Shown here: positions 15,808 to 26,166 of the stretch, one piece after another
Layout: the number at the start of each line of letters is the position of its first letter
Numbering within the stretch: the first letter of the stretch is position 1
DNA from: Pseudoxanthomonas sp. Root630
GTDB taxonomy: Bacteria > Pseudomonadota > Gammaproteobacteria > Xanthomonadales > Xanthomonadaceae
Reading direction: 5' to 3'
DNA length: 64,000 nucleotides
Assembly: GCF_001427585.1 (NCBI RefSeq)
Contig: NZ_LMGY01000001.1
Span: 249,270-313,269, forward strand
The notes under the pieces: generated by a model
Database searches by the model: none
Told to the model about the DNA's origin: nothing
Seen by the model: the letters and a program-made list of their open reading frames with translations, nothing else
Translations under genes and position numbers: made by a program

Positions 15808-18438
15808 ATGCCTTCTGCCACTCCCGCGTCTGATCGTTGGATCGTCCTCAAGTTCGGCGGCACCTCGGTGTCGCGTCGCCATCGCTGGAACACCATCGGG
15901 AAACTGGCGAAACAGCGGGCGGACGAACAAGGCGCGCGTGTGCTGGTCGTGGTGTCGGCCTTGTCCGGCGTCACCAACGAGCTGACCGCCATCGCCGACG
16001 GCGCGGCCGACAGCGCGGAACGCGTGGCGAAGCTGGAACAGCGCCACCGCGAATTCCTGGAAGAACTGGAGCTGGACGCCGATGCCGTGCTCGGCGATCG
16101 CCTGGCCGCGCTGCGTGGCCTGCTGACCGATCCACGCGCCGCGGGCCGCGCGCTCGACTGGCAGGCCGAGGTGTTGGGGCAGGGCGAACTGCTGTCGTCA
16201 ACGCTGGGCGCGGCCTATTTGCGCGCGCAAGGGCTGGATTTCGGCTGGGTCGATGCGCGGCACTGGCTGCAGGCGAACTTCCTGCCGAACCAGAGCCCGT
16301 GGGCGCAGCGGCTGTCGGTGTCGTGCAACACCGCACCGGACCAGGACTGGCGTCGCGCATTCGCGGGGCAGCCCTCTGCGCTGCTGCTGACGCAGGGCTT
16401 CATCTCACGGCATGCCGACGGCGGCACCGCCATCCTCGGCCGCGGCGGCTCGGATACGTCTGCCGCCTACTTTGGCGCGCTGCTCGGCGCGCAGCGCGTG
16501 GAGATCTGGACCGACGTGCCCGGCATGTTCAGTGCCAATCCGCGCGAAGTGCCGGATGCGCGCCTGCTGACGCGGCTGGATTATTACGAAGCGCAGGAAA
16601 TCGCCACCACCGGCGCCAAGGTGCTGCACCCGCGTTCGATCAAGCCGTGCCGCGATGCCGGCGTGGCGATGGCCATCCTCGACACCGAGCGGCCGGAGCT
16701 GCCCGGCACCACCATCGACGGGAACGCCCTGACCGTGCCGGGCGTGAAGGCGATCAGCCGCCGCAACGGCATCGTGCTGGTGTCGATGGAAGGTATCGGC
16801 ATGTGGCAGCAGGTCGGCTTCCTCGCCGACGTGTTCGCGCGCTTCAAGAAGCACGGGCTGTCGGTGGACCTGATCGGTTCGTCGGAGACCAACGTCACCG
16901 TGTCGCTGGACCCCAGCGAGAACCTGGTCAACACCGATGTGCTGGCCGCGCTGTCGGCCGACCTCGCGGAGATCTGCCGGGTGAAGGTGATCGCGCCGTG
17001 CACGGCCATCACCCTGGTCGGTCGTGGCATGCGCTCGCTGCTGCACAAGCTGTCCGATGTGTGGGCGATGTTCGGTCGCGAGCGCGTGCACCTGATCTCG
17101 CAGTCGTCCAACGACCTCAACCTGACCTTCGTGATCGACGAGGCGGATGCCGAGGGCATGCTGCCGTTGCTGCACGAGGCGCTGATCGACAGCGGTGCCA
17201 TGCCGGTCGAGGAGGCCAGCGTGTTCGGCCCCAGCTGGCGCGAGATCAACGGTGCCGTCCGCCATCGCGGCGTGCGCTGGTGGAGCGCGCCGGCCGCGCG
17301 GGAACAGCTTTTGTCGCTGGCGCAGGCTGGCACGCCGCGTTACGTCTACAACCTCGATATCGTCCGCGCCCGGGCCCGCGCGCTGGCCGCGATCACGGCC
17401 GTCGATCATCGTTTCTTCGCCATCAAGGCCAATTCGCATCCGGCGATCCTGCGCGCGCTGGTGGAGGAAGGGTTCGGCCTGGAGTGCGTATCGCGCGGCG
17501 AGCTGGAGCGTGTGTTCGATATCGCGCCGGCACTGCCGATGGAGCGCGTGCTGTTCACGCCGAGCTTCGCGCCGCGCGAGGAGTACGCATTCGCGCTGGA
17601 GCGCGGCATCAACGTCACGCTCGACAACGTCGAAGCGCTGCAGCACTGGCCCGAGGTCTTCCGCGGCCGCCGCCTGTGGCTGCGCGTCGACCTGGGGCGC
17701 GGCGACGGCCACCACGACAAGGTGAAGACGGGTGGCAAGACCTCCAAGTTCGGCCTGCCGCTGGCCAAGCTGGAGGCGTTCCTCGCGGCGGCGCGCGCGA
17801 TCGACGTGCGCATCGTCGGCCTGCACGCGCACCTGGGCAGCGGCGTGGAGAGCGCGCAGCACTGGAACCAGATCGCCGATGAGCTCGGCGGGCTGGCCGA
17901 CCAGATCGGCACCATCGAGACGATCGACATCGGCGGTGGCCTGCCGATTCCCTATGCCGAGGGCGACGAGCCGTTCGACCTCGCGGCCTGGGGCGAAGGC
18001 CTGGCTGCGATCAAGGCCGCTTATCCGGCGTACCAGTTGGTGATCGAACCCGGTCGCTTCCTGGTGGCCGAGTCGGGCGCGCTGCTGGCGAACGTGACCC
18101 AGGTGGTCGAGAAGCTGGGCATCCGCCGCGTCGGCAGCGATGCCGGCATGCACACGCTGGTGCGCCCCGCGCTCTACGACGCTTGGCACGACGTGGCGAA
18201 CCTGTCGCGTCTGGACGATGCGGAACAGGTGCCGTTCGACGTGGTCGGACCGATCTGCGAATCGAGCGACATCTTCGGCAAGCACCGCAAGCTGTCGTCC
18301 GCGACCGCCGAAGGCGACGTGCTGCTGTTCTCCGATGCCGGTGCTTACGGATTCGTGATGGCCAGCCACTACAACCTGCGGGGGTTGCCGGCGGAATCCA
18401 TCATAGAAGCGGGTACGGACCATGAATCCGCGCGCTGA
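15808..18438 (+). CDS. lysC-lysA: bifunctional aspartate kinase / diaminopimelate decarboxylase
   Basis: An 876-residue fusion. Residues 10-290 are the aspartate kinase domain (KFGGTSVS from K15, FISRHADGGTAILGRGGSDTSAA), followed by ACT regulatory domains to about 465. Residues 480-876 are PLP-dependent diaminopimelate decarboxylase: K540 in FAIKANSHP binds PLP, then HAHLGSG, GGGLPIPY, EPGRFLVAESG and CESSDIFG. The protein joins the first and last steps of lysine synthesis in one chain, an arrangement known from Xanthomonas. The start is the first ATG ahead of the kinase domain. The 3' end overlaps the next gene by 17 bases. Confidence 0.95.
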   Translation: MPSATPASDRWIVLKFGGTSVSRRHRWNTIGKLAKQRADEQGARVLVVVSALSGVTNELTAIADGAADSAERVAKLEQRHREFLEELELDADAVLGDRLAALRGLLTDPRAAGRALDWQAEVLGQGELLSSTLGAAYLRAQGLDFGWVDARHWLQANFLPNQSPWAQRLSVSCNTAPDQDWRRAFAGQPSALLLTQGFISRHADGGTAILGRGGSDTSAAYFGALLGAQRVEIWTDVPGMFSANPREVPDARLLTRLDYYEAQEIATTGAKVLHPRSIKPCRDAGVAMAILDTERPELPGTTIDGNALTVPGVKAISRRNGIVLVSMEGIGMWQQVGFLADVFARFKKHGLSVDLIGSSETNVTVSLDPSENLVNTDVLAALSADLAEICRVKVIAPCTAITLVGRGMRSLLHKLSDVWAMFGRERVHLISQSSNDLNLTFVIDEADAEGMLPLLHEALIDSGAMPVEEASVFGPSWREINGAVRHRGVRWWSAPAAREQLLSLAQAGTPRYVYNLDIVRARARALAAITAVDHRFFAIKANSHPAILRALVEEGFGLECVSRGELERVFDIAPALPMERVLFTPSFAPREEYAFALERGINVTLDNVEALQHWPEVFRGRRLWLRVDLGRGDGHHDKVKTGGKTSKFGLPLAKLEAFLAAARAIDVRIVGLHAHLGSGVESAQHWNQIADELGGLADQIGTIETIDIGGGLPIPYAEGDEPFDLAAWGEGLAAIKAAYPAYQLVIEPGRFLVAESGALLANVTQVVEKLGIRRVGSDAGMHTLVRPALYDAWHDVANLSRLDDAEQVPFDVVGPICESSDIFGKHRKLSSATAEGDVLLFSDAGAYGFVMASHYNLRGLPAESIIEAGTDHESAR

Positions 18439-18898
18439 GCTCGTCCTGGTCAGTGGTCTGCTCGCGTTCGCGCTGGCAATGGCCGCACTCCTGTTTGTGG
18501 GGGACCCAAAACGCGTGCTGGGTGGTGAGGGCGCGATCAGTACCCTGGCGTTCGCGCTGCCTGCGGCACTGTCCGCTGCCCTGGCTGCATCGGTGGTTGG
18601 ATCGAAGGAGCGCCGATCGCGGATCGAGAAGCGGGTTTGGCAACCCGCGGGCATGACATTACGAGTGGTGGCGTTGGCATTCCTGGCGTATGCGGTTCTG
18701 TCGACGAGTGCCATGATGGCGCTGGCTTCGTTCGATGGCTATTCCGTGGCTGGGGTGCTACGAGAAGCAGCGGCGTTCGCGGGGTTGATGGTGGGTTTCG
18801 CGATCATGCTCGGTGCCATCCCTGCCTTCTTCTTTGAATATTTCGTCTGCCGCCGCTATCTGCGGCGGATCGCTGTCGTCATTCCGGGTACCGCATGA
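18422..18898 (+). CDS. small membrane protein between lysC-lysA and murL, unknown
   Basis: A 158-residue protein that I do not recognise. It has four hydrophobic segments, near residues 6-27, 40-62, 77-104 and 110-138, split by a basic loop (GSKERRSRIEKR). Its short C-terminal tail is also basic ([16 protein letters not shown]). It overlaps lysC-lysA by 17 bases and murL by four (ATGA), so it is translated in the same operon. Its codon use looks less GC-biased at third positions than its neighbours, which could mean later acquisition or weak expression. Its place between lysine and peptidoglycan genes suggests an envelope role, but this is inference only. Confidence 0.75.
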   Translation: MNPRAELVLVSGLLAFALAMAALLFVGDPKRVLGGEGAISTLAFALPAALSAALAASVVGSKERRSRIEKRVWQPAGMTLRVVALAFLAYAVLSTSAMMALASFDGYSVAGVLREAAAFAGLMVGFAIMLGAIPAFFFEYFVCRRYLRRIAVVIPGTA

Positions 18899-20250
18899 GC
18901 AATTTCGATAAATCCAGCATCCGCACCTTCCGTTTCGTCCGCTGTTCCTTCGATGCGGAGACCGGTGTCGCGCGGTTGGTGTACGCCTTCGATGACGGTC
19001 CGGAGCTGACCGAGACGGTGACGGTCCCGGGGGCGCCCTTCGTGCTGGACGCCACGCGTGCGCAGGCGGTCGAGCAGGCGGTGCGCCTGCTGCACCTGAT
19101 CACCGGCGTCAGCTACTACAAGGCCGCGGTGCCGAACGAGATCCGCATCGACGGCTACGCGATCGACGCGGCCACCGCCGTGCTGATGGAGCAGGTGTAC
19201 GTGCACGGCCTGGGGGAGTTCGCCTACCGGAACGGTCTGAGCCTGCACGGCCGCGTGCGCTTCCCGGTGGGTGCCCAGGGGCCGTCGCCCGCGCCGTCGG
19301 CGGGACTGCGCGAGCACGCACTCGTCGCCATCGGCGGCGGCAAGGATTCGCTGGTCAGCATCGAGGCGCTGCGAGGCGCCGGCATCGAGCAGACCGTCAC
19401 CTGGATCGGCGGTTCGCAGCTGATCGCCGCCTGCGCGGCGCGCACCGGCCTGGCGACGCTCAATATCGGCCGTGCGCTGGCGCCGGAGCTGTTCGAGTAC
19501 AACCGCCAGGGCGCGTGGAACGGGCACATCCCGGTGACCGCGATCAACTCGGCGATCATGGTGCTGGCGGCGCTGCTGCACGGCGTGGACCAGGTCGTGT
19601 TCTCGAACGAGCGCTCGGCCAGCTACGGCAGCATGATCCCGGGCACCGGCGAGGTGAACCACCAGTGGTCGAAGGGCTGGGCGTTCGAGAGCGCGTTCGG
19701 CGCGCACGTGCAGTCGCACGTGGCCGCCGACCTGCAGTACTACTCGCTGCTGCGTCCGTTGTCGGAGCTCGCGGTGGCGCGGCAGTTCGCCCGCACCGAT
19801 CATTACGACGCGCATTTCTCAAGCTGCAACCGCAATTTCCATCTGCTCGGCGAGCGCCCCACCAACCGTTGGTGCGGGGTGTGCCCGAAGTGCCACTTCG
19901 TATTCCTCGCGCTGGCGCCGTTCATGCCCAAGCCGCGCCTGGTCGGCATCTTCGGCCGCAACCTGCTGGATGACGCCAACCAGACGGGCGGCTTCGACGC
20001 GTTGCTGGAGTACCAGGACCACAAGCCGTTCGAGTGCGTCGGCGAAGGCCAGGAATCGCGCGCGGCGATGGCGACGCTGGGCGACCGGCCGGAATGGCGC
20101 GAGGACGTGATCGTCTCGCGCTTCAACCACGAGATCCGCCCGCAGCTCGATGCCGCGGATTTGATGGTGGCCCCGTTGCTGGAGATCGGCGGCGAGCACC
20201 GCATCCCCGCTGCGCTGTGGGAGCGCCTGCGTGCGAATTTCGCAGCTTGA
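18895..20250 (+). CDS. murL: UDP-MurNAc-L-Ala-L-Glu epimerase MurL
   Basis: A 451-residue MurL. In Xanthomonas this enzyme inverts the terminal L-Glu of UDP-MurNAc-L-Ala-L-Glu to D-Glu, which replaces glutamate racemase plus MurD. The sequence has [11 protein letters not shown] near residue 145, which resembles the PP-loop of ATP pyrophosphatases and fits an ATP-dependent step. A Cys-rich stretch, [11 protein letters not shown] near 325, may bind metal. It starts at an ATGA overlap with the membrane protein and its end overlaps murD2 by 20 bases. The neighbouring murD2 makes the assignment firm. Confidence 0.92.
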   Translation: MSNFDKSSIRTFRFVRCSFDAETGVARLVYAFDDGPELTETVTVPGAPFVLDATRAQAVEQAVRLLHLITGVSYYKAAVPNEIRIDGYAIDAATAVLMEQVYVHGLGEFAYRNGLSLHGRVRFPVGAQGPSPAPSAGLREHALVAIGGGKDSLVSIEALRGAGIEQTVTWIGGSQLIAACAARTGLATLNIGRALAPELFEYNRQGAWNGHIPVTAINSAIMVLAALLHGVDQVVFSNERSASYGSMIPGTGEVNHQWSKGWAFESAFGAHVQSHVAADLQYYSLLRPLSELAVARQFARTDHYDAHFSSCNRNFHLLGERPTNRWCGVCPKCHFVFLALAPFMPKPRLVGIFGRNLLDDANQTGGFDALLEYQDHKPFECVGEGQESRAAMATLGDRPEWREDVIVSRFNHEIRPQLDAADLMVAPLLEIGGEHRIPAALWERLRANFAA

Positions 20251-21634
20251 GGGTCGGCGTGTCGCGCTGTGGGGATGGGGGCGGGAAGGCCGTGCCGCCC
20301 ATCACGCGGTACGCGCGCGGCTCCCGTCGCTGCCGTTGACGCTGTTCTGCAACGCGCAGGAAGCAGCGGATGCCGCGGCACTCGGCGATCCGCTGCTCGC
20401 AGTGGAGACCGTGGCGACCGCCGAACGCCTGTCGGCGTTCGACATCGTCATCAAATCGCCTGGCATCAGTCCGAACACGCCGGTGGCCGTCGCCGCGTCC
20501 GGAGCCGGCACGCGCTTCATCGGCGGCACCGGATTGTGGTTCGCGGAACACGCCGGTGAGGATGGTGTGGTGGCGCACACGTTCTGCGTCACCGGCACCA
20601 AGGGCAAGAGCACGACCACCTCGCTGCTGGCGCACCTGCTGCGCGCGGCGGGGCGGCGCACGGTGCTGGCCGGCAATATCGGCCTGCCGATGCTGGAGGT
20701 GCTGGATCCGCAGCCGGTGCCGGACGAATGGGCCATCGAGCTGTCCAGCTACCAGACCGGCGATGTCGCCGACAGCGGCGCACGCCCGGACGTGGCGATC
20801 GTGCTGAACCTGTTCCCCGAGCATCTGGACTGGCATGGCAGCGAAGCGCGCTACATCGCGGACAAGCTGAAGCTCGTCACCGGTGCGCACCCGCGCATCG
20901 CCGTACTCAACGCCGCCGATCCGCGCCTGGCCGCGCTGGACCTGCCGCACAGCGACGTGCGCTGGTTCAATCGCGCCGACGGCTGGCATCTGCGCGAGGA
21001 CGACCTGTACCGCGGCGACGTGTTCGTGATGGATACCCGCCCATTGCCGCTGCCGGGGCGCCACAACCGCAGCAACCTGTGCGCCGTGCTGACGGCGCTG
21101 GAAGCGCGGGGCATCGACGCGCTGCCGCTGGTGGCGCACGCGCAGTCGTTCCGTCCGCTGCCCAACCGCCTGCAGGCGATGGGCGCGCGCGACGGCATCA
21201 CCTGGGTCAACGATTCGATCAGCACCACGCCGCATGCCACGCTGGCGGCGTTGGAGTGCTTCGCCGGCCGGCGCATCGCGCTGCTGGTGGGCGGGCACGA
21301 CCGCGGCGTGGACTGGTCCGATTTCGCGGCGCACATGCGCGAGGACGCGCCGGCCACCATCATCACGATGGGGGCCAACGGCCCGCGTATCCATGCGTTG
21401 CTGGCGCCCGTGGCACGTGAGGCGGGGTTCACGCTGATCGGCGTGGAGACGTTGCCGGAGGCGATCGCCGCCGCACGCGAGGCGTTGGGCGACGAGGGCG
21501 TGGTGTTGCTGTCGCCTGGCGCGCCGAGCTTCGGCCAGTACCGCGACTACGTGGCGCGCGGCCGCAACTTCGCGGAACTCGCCGGTTTCGACCCTGACGC
21601 GATCACGTCGATTCCCGGCCTGGGTGCCGGCTGA
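20231..21634 (+). CDS. murD2: UDP-MurNAc-L-alanine--L-glutamate ligase MurD2
   Basis: A 467-residue Mur ligase. The ATP-binding motif is GTKGKSTTT at residues 122-130. Mur-type substrate regions follow in [20 protein letters not shown] and [15 protein letters not shown]. MurD2 adds L-Glu, not D-Glu, to UDP-MurNAc-L-Ala in the cytoplasm; MurL then epimerises it. The start is a GTG lying inside the end of murL (20-base overlap), so the two proteins are probably made together. The usual murD would sit in the dcw cluster outside this window. Confidence 0.92.
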   Translation: MRISQLEGRRVALWGWGREGRAAHHAVRARLPSLPLTLFCNAQEAADAAALGDPLLAVETVATAERLSAFDIVIKSPGISPNTPVAVAASGAGTRFIGGTGLWFAEHAGEDGVVAHTFCVTGTKGKSTTTSLLAHLLRAAGRRTVLAGNIGLPMLEVLDPQPVPDEWAIELSSYQTGDVADSGARPDVAIVLNLFPEHLDWHGSEARYIADKLKLVTGAHPRIAVLNAADPRLAALDLPHSDVRWFNRADGWHLREDDLYRGDVFVMDTRPLPLPGRHNRSNLCAVLTALEARGIDALPLVAHAQSFRPLPNRLQAMGARDGITWVNDSISTTPHATLAALECFAGRRIALLVGGHDRGVDWSDFAAHMREDAPATIITMGANGPRIHALLAPVAREAGFTLIGVETLPEAIAAAREALGDEGVVLLSPGAPSFGQYRDYVARGRNFAELAGFDPDAITSIPGLGAG

Positions 21635-21708
21635 GGCCGCACGCCTCCTCAAATCGCGTGAGCACGGCGGGCGTACACTCGCAGGCCATCCCCCGAGGAG
21701 GACGCGCG

Positions 21709-22491
21709 ATGCGCCGCAAACTGCTGTTGCCCTGCCTGCTGTTCCTGCTGTGGTCGCCCGTACTGTCGGCCGCGCCCGTGGCCAAGCCCGTTGAATGGAA
21801 GATCGGCGGCGACACGTTCGCCGGCGTCCTCGTCTACGACGATGCGGTGAAGCAACCTCGGCCGGGCCTGGTGATGGTGCCGAACTGGAAAGGCGTGAAT
21901 GCGTCCGCGATCGAGAAGGCGCGCCTGGTTGCCGGCGACGACTACGTGGTGCTGGTCGCCGACGTGTACGGCAAAGGCATCCGCCCGAAAACCGATGCCG
22001 AGGCCGGTCCCGTCGCCACGGCGATGCGTGCGGACCGGCCGAAATTGCGTGCCCGCGTGCAGAAGGCGGTCGAGGTGCTGAAGCAGCAACCAGGGACACT
22101 GGTCGACGCGACCCGCATCGGCGCATTCGGCTACTGCTTCGGCGGCAGCACGGTACTGGAGCTCGTCCGCGCGGGCGATGCGCTGTCGGGTGTCGTCAGC
22201 CTGCACGGCGGGCTTGCCACCGACCTGCCGGCGGCCGGCCCGGTGAAGTCGCCGGTGCTGGTGCTCAACGGCGGCGATGACAGCTACGTGTCCGCCGCGG
22301 AAATCACCGCGTTCCAGGACGAGATGCGCAAGGCGGGCGCCGACTGGCAGTTCGTCAGTTTCGGCGGCGCGGTGCACTGCTTCGCCGAATCCGACGCACA
22401 GAATCCGCCGGGCTGCGTGTATCACGCACCCTCGGCGAAGCGGGCCTACCGGATGATGGCGGACTTCTTCCGGGACGTATTCGCCCGGTGA
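21709..22491 (+). CDS. dienelactone hydrolase family protein, exported
   Basis: A 260-residue hydrolase with a signal peptide of about 21 residues (ending LSAA). The catalytic triad is Cys-Asp-His as in dienelactone hydrolase: C143 in GYCFGG, D190/D191 in NGGDDSYV and H223 in GAVHCF. CGAGGAGGACGCGCG just before the ATG at 21709 fixes the start. The true substrate is unknown; export makes an aromatic degradation role unlikely. It is convergent with ispB. Confidence 0.85.
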   Translation: MRRKLLLPCLLFLLWSPVLSAAPVAKPVEWKIGGDTFAGVLVYDDAVKQPRPGLVMVPNWKGVNASAIEKARLVAGDDYVVLVADVYGKGIRPKTDAEAGPVATAMRADRPKLRARVQKAVEVLKQQPGTLVDATRIGAFGYCFGGSTVLELVRAGDALSGVVSLHGGLATDLPAAGPVKSPVLVLNGGDDSYVSAAEITAFQDEMRKAGADWQFVSFGGAVHCFAESDAQNPPGCVYHAPSAKRAYRMMADFFRDVFAR

Positions 22492-22507
22492 CCGGGTGCG
22501 GGCGCGT

Positions 22508-23506
22508 TCAGTGCCCGCGTTCGACCGCGTAGCGCGCGAGGCCGCGTAGCGCCGCCAGTGCGTCGGATGCCGGCAGCGCGTCGAGCGCCTGCTCGGCCAA
22601 CGTCGCGTAGTGGTGCGCGCGCTCGCGACTGTAGTCCAGCCCGCCGGTTGCGCGGATCGCCGCCAGTACTTCGGGCATCGCGTCTGCTTCGCCCGCCTGC
22701 ACGATGGCGCGCAAACGGTCTGCCGTGGCGGCATCCGAGTGGCGGATGGCGTGGATCAGCGGCAGCGTGGCCTTGCCCTCGGCCAGGTCGTCGCCCAGGT
22801 TCTTGCCCAGCGCCTCGGCATCGGCGGTGTAGTCCAGTACGTCGTCGGCGATCTGGAAGGCGTAACCCAGGGCCATGCCGTAGTCGTAGAGGTGGCGTTG
22901 CGTGGCGGCATCGGCACCCGATGCCATCGCGCCGAGTTGCGTGCCCGCGGCGAACAGGACGGCCGTCTTGCGCTCGATCACGCGCAGGTAGGCGGCTTCG
23001 TCGGTATCGGGATTGTGGACATGCAGCAGCTGCAGCACTTCGCCTTCGGCGATGCGGTTGGTCGTGTCGGCCAGCAGGCGCATCACGTCCATGCGGTCGA
23101 GTTCCACCATCAGCTGGAAGCTGCGCGAATACAGGAAGTCGCCGACCAGCACGCTCGGCGCGTTGCCCCACAGGGCGTTCGCCGTGCTGCGGCCGCGACG
23201 CAGGTCGGATTCGTCCACCACATCGTCGTGCAGCAGGGTGGAGGTGTGGATGAACTCGACGATCGCCGCCAGTTGGTGGTGATCCGGCGTGGTCGGCCCG
23301 CAGGCCTGTCCGGCCAGGACCACCAGCATCGGCCGCAGGCGCTTGCCGCCTGCCGAGATGATGTGGTCGGCGATCTGGTTGATCAGCACCACGTCGGACG
23401 CCAGGCGGGCCCGGATCAGGGCATCCACCGCCCCCATGTCGGCGCGGGCAAGCGACTGGATGTCGGCCAAGCCGAGCGCGGGGCGGGGGAATTCGACGAC
23501 GGCCAT
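22508..23506 (-). CDS. ispB: octaprenyl (polyprenyl) diphosphate synthase
   Basis: A 332-residue trans-prenyltransferase. The first Asp-rich motif is DDVVD at 94-98 (LLHDDVVDESDLRRGR) and the second ADDVLDY near 220; GGKRLRP at 53-59 binds diphosphate. It extends farnesyl diphosphate with isopentenyl units to make the ubiquinone side chain. The chain length (octaprenyl) is assumed from the family. It is divergent from ssb across 153 bases. No operon partner follows. Confidence 0.93.
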   Translation of the reverse strand: MAVVEFPRPALGLADIQSLARADMGAVDALIRARLASDVVLINQIADHIISAGGKRLRPMLVVLAGQACGPTTPDHHQLAAIVEFIHTSTLLHDDVVDESDLRRGRSTANALWGNAPSVLVGDFLYSRSFQLMVELDRMDVMRLLADTTNRIAEGEVLQLLHVHNPDTDEAAYLRVIERKTAVLFAAGTQLGAMASGADAATQRHLYDYGMALGYAFQIADDVLDYTADAEALGKNLGDDLAEGKATLPLIHAIRHSDAATADRLRAIVQAGEADAMPEVLAAIRATGGLDYSRERAHHYATLAEQALDALPASDALAALRGLARYAVERGH

Positions 23507-23604
23507 GGGGACAGGATTCGGGAAGTGGCTGAATTATAGGCGTTAGAGGGCGGCGATTTCCTACGCGGGGCCGCGGTAGCGGCCGACGGTGGGGGGCTCC
23601 CGGG

Positions 23605-23640
23605 TATACTCCACTGGTCTTTGCCCGCGCTCGGCGGGCA
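23605..23640 (+). promoter_or_regulatory. possible ssb promoter and leader hairpin
   Basis: TATACT at 23605-23610 resembles a -10 box about 50 bases before the ssb start; no clear -35 box is seen. A 6-base stem GCCCGC-GCTCG-GCGGGC (23624-23640) follows in the leader. No SOS box was seen. Confidence 0.4.
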
Positions 23641-23659
23641 TCCCTGAACGGATATCGAT

Positions 23660-24157
23660 ATGGCCCGCGGCATCAATAAAGTCATCCTGGTCGGCAACCT
23701 CGGCAACGACCCGGAAACCCGCTACACCCAGGGTGGCATGGCGATCACCCGCATCAGCCTGGCGACCACCAGCGTGCGCAAGGACAAGGATGGCAACCAG
23801 CAGGAGCGCACCGAATGGCACCGCGTGGTGTTCTTCGGCAAGCTCGGCGAGATCGCCGGCGAATACCTGCGCAAGGGCAGCTCGGTGTACGTCGAGGGCT
23901 CGCTCCGCTACGACAAGTACACCGGCCAGGACGGTCAGGAGAAGTACTCCACCGACATCATCGCCGACGAGATGCAGATGCTGGGCGGCCGTGAGGGCGG
24001 TGGTGGCGGTGGCGCAGGCGGCGGTGATCGCCCGGCCCGCGCACCGCGCCAGGACTACGGCAACCAGGGCGGCGGCCAGCCGCAGCGTCGCCAGGCCCCG
24101 GCACCGCAGCAGGCGCCGCCGATGGACGATTTCGCGGACGACGACATTCCGTTCTGA
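23660..24157 (+). CDS. ssb: single-stranded DNA-binding protein
   Basis: A 165-residue SSB. The OB-fold takes residues 1-108 ([41 protein letters not shown]). A Gly-, Gln- and Pro-rich linker follows, and the conserved acidic tip DFADDDIPF ends the protein. It coats single-stranded DNA as a tetramer and recruits repair and replication partners through the tip. It lies ahead of the rhamnose operon, 55 bases upstream, but has no functional tie to it. Confidence 0.97.
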   Translation: MARGINKVILVGNLGNDPETRYTQGGMAITRISLATTSVRKDKDGNQQERTEWHRVVFFGKLGEIAGEYLRKGSSVYVEGSLRYDKYTGQDGQEKYSTDIIADEMQMLGGREGGGGGGAGGGDRPARAPRQDYGNQGGGQPQRRQAPAPQQAPPMDDFADDDIPF

Positions 24158-24212
24158 TCCCGCGTTGCTTGGCCGGATAGTGCAATCAACTTGATTCAAC
24201 AGGAGCAGTAGC

Positions 24213-25268
24213 GTGCCGACATGGCTGGTCACCGGCGGAGCCGGTTTCATCGGGGGCAATTTCGTCCTGCGCGCGATCGCGCGTGGCGTGAAGGTGGTCA
24301 ACCTGGATGCCCTGACATATGCGGGCAACCGGGACACGCTGGCGACGGTCCAGGATAACCCGCTGCATGTCTTCGTCGAGGGCGACATCGGGGACCGCGC
24401 GCTGGTCGCCCGGCTGCTGGCCGAGCACCGTCCGGATGCGGTGGTGAATTTCGCCGCCGAGAGCCATGTGGACCGTTCGATCGACGGTCCCTCCGCATTC
24501 ATCCAGACCAATGTCGTGGGCACGCTCGGGTTGCTGGAATCCGTGCGGGATTACTGGAAGGGCCTGGAAGGCGCCGCGCGCGACCAGTTCCGCTTCCTGC
24601 ACGTGTCCACCGACGAGGTCTACGGCTCGCTGGGCGACACCGGCAAGTTCACCGAGACCACGCCTTACGCGCCGAACTCGCCGTACTCCGCCTCGAAGGC
24701 CGCCTCCGATCACCTGGTGCGTGCCTTCCACCACACGTACGGCCTCCCGGTCCTGACGACCAATTGCTCCAACAACTACGGCCCGTACCATTTTCCCGAA
24801 AAGCTCATCCCGCTGATCATCGCGCGGGCGCTCGCCGGCGAGCCGCTGCCGGTCTACGGCGATGGCAAGAACGTCCGTGACTGGTTGTTCGTGGGCGACC
24901 ACTGCCAGGCGATCCGCACGGTCCTCGAGAACGGGCGCGTGGGCGAGACCTACAACGTCGGCGGCAATGCCGAAATGCAGAACCTCGAGGTGGTCCACGC
25001 GATCTGCGCCTTGCTCGATGCGCGCGTGCCGCGCGCTGACGGGAAGCCGCGCAGCAGCCAGATCACGTTCGTGGCCGATCGCCCCGGTCACGACCGTCGC
25101 TATGCCATCGATGCGTCCAAGTTGCGCGACGAACTGGGCTGGGAGCCGGAGTACACGTTCGAGCAGGGCATCGCGGAGACCGTCGACTGGTACCTGGCCA
25201 ACCAGGCGTGGGTGAAGCGCGTGCTGGACGGCAGTTACCGTCTCGAACGCATCGGCACGGCCGCCTGA
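24213..25268 (+). CDS. rfbB: dTDP-glucose 4,6-dehydratase
   Basis: A 351-residue extended SDR. The NAD site is GGAGFIGG at 8-15. The active site has TDE at 133-135 and Y158/K162 in YSASK. It converts dTDP-glucose to dTDP-4-keto-6-deoxyglucose, the second step to dTDP-L-rhamnose. The start is GTG at 24213 with AGGAG 8 bases upstream. It is the first gene of rfbBACD, whose members lie within 10 bases of each other or overlap. The rhamnose probably goes to lipopolysaccharide or other surface glycans. Confidence 0.96.
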   Translation: MPTWLVTGGAGFIGGNFVLRAIARGVKVVNLDALTYAGNRDTLATVQDNPLHVFVEGDIGDRALVARLLAEHRPDAVVNFAAESHVDRSIDGPSAFIQTNVVGTLGLLESVRDYWKGLEGAARDQFRFLHVSTDEVYGSLGDTGKFTETTPYAPNSPYSASKAASDHLVRAFHHTYGLPVLTTNCSNNYGPYHFPEKLIPLIIARALAGEPLPVYGDGKNVRDWLFVGDHCQAIRTVLENGRVGETYNVGGNAEMQNLEVVHAICALLDARVPRADGKPRSSQITFVADRPGHDRRYAIDASKLRDELGWEPEYTFEQGIAETVDWYLANQAWVKRVLDGSYRLERIGTAA

Positions 25269-25278
25269 GGGGACAGCG

Positions 25279-26166
25279 ATGACGCAACGCAAGGGCATCA
25301 TCCTGGCCGGCGGCTCGGGTACGCGCCTCTATCCGCTGACGCAGGCGATCAGCAAGCAGCTCCTGCCGGTCTACGACAAGCCGATGATCTACTACCCGCT
25401 CAGCGTGCTGATGCTGGCGGGGATCCGGGAAGTACTGGTCATCAACACGCCGCACGAGCAGGCCTTGTTCAAGGCGCTGCTGGGCGACGGGTCCCAGTGG
25501 GGCATGGACATCCAGTACGCCGTGCAGCCGAGTCCGGATGGATTGGCGCAGGCCTACCTGATCGGCAAGGAGTTCGTCGGCGGGAAACCGAGCTGCCTGG
25601 TGCTGGGCGACAACATCTTCTATGGGCACGGCTTCACCGAGATGCTCCGGCGCGCGGATGCCCGTGGCGAGGGTGCGACCGTGTTCGGCTACTGGGTCAA
25701 CGATCCCGAGCGCTACGGCGTGGCCGAATTCGACAAGGATGGCCGCGTCGTGGGCATCGAAGAGAAGCCGGCGAAGCCGCGCTCCAACTATGCAGTCACC
25801 GGCCTGTACTTCTACGACGGCCTTGCCAGCGACTATGCGGCGGACCTGAAGCCATCGGCACGCGGAGAGCTGGAGATCACCGACCTCAATCGGCGTTACC
25901 TGGACGCGGGCGCGCTGCACCTGGAACCGCTCGGGCGCGGGCATGCGTGGCTCGATACGGGTACGCACCAGTCGCTCCTCGAGGCCTCGAATTTCATCGA
26001 GACGATCGAGGCGCGCCAGGGCCTCCGCGTCTGCTGCCCCGAGGAAATCGCGTTCGGGAACGGCTGGATCGACGCCGCGCAGGTTGAACGGCTGGCGGCG
26101 CCGCTGGCGAAGAATGGCTACGGCCAGTACCTGCTTTCGCTCGCGGCACGCGGGGTCGTGCGATGA
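25279..26166 (+). CDS. rfbA: glucose-1-phosphate thymidylyltransferase
   Basis: A 295-residue nucleotidyltransferase with the loop [11 protein letters not shown] at residues 11-21, the thymidine-binding region [13 protein letters not shown], and GDN for the metal site. It makes dTDP-glucose from dTTP and glucose 1-phosphate, the first step of the pathway. It starts 10 bases after rfbB and overlaps rfbC by four bases. Confidence 0.96.
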   Translation: MTQRKGIILAGGSGTRLYPLTQAISKQLLPVYDKPMIYYPLSVLMLAGIREVLVINTPHEQALFKALLGDGSQWGMDIQYAVQPSPDGLAQAYLIGKEFVGGKPSCLVLGDNIFYGHGFTEMLRRADARGEGATVFGYWVNDPERYGVAEFDKDGRVVGIEEKPAKPRSNYAVTGLYFYDGLASDYAADLKPSARGELEITDLNRRYLDAGALHLEPLGRGHAWLDTGTHQSLLEASNFIETIEARQGLRVCCPEEIAFGNGWIDAAQVERLAAPLAKNGYGQYLLSLAARGVVR

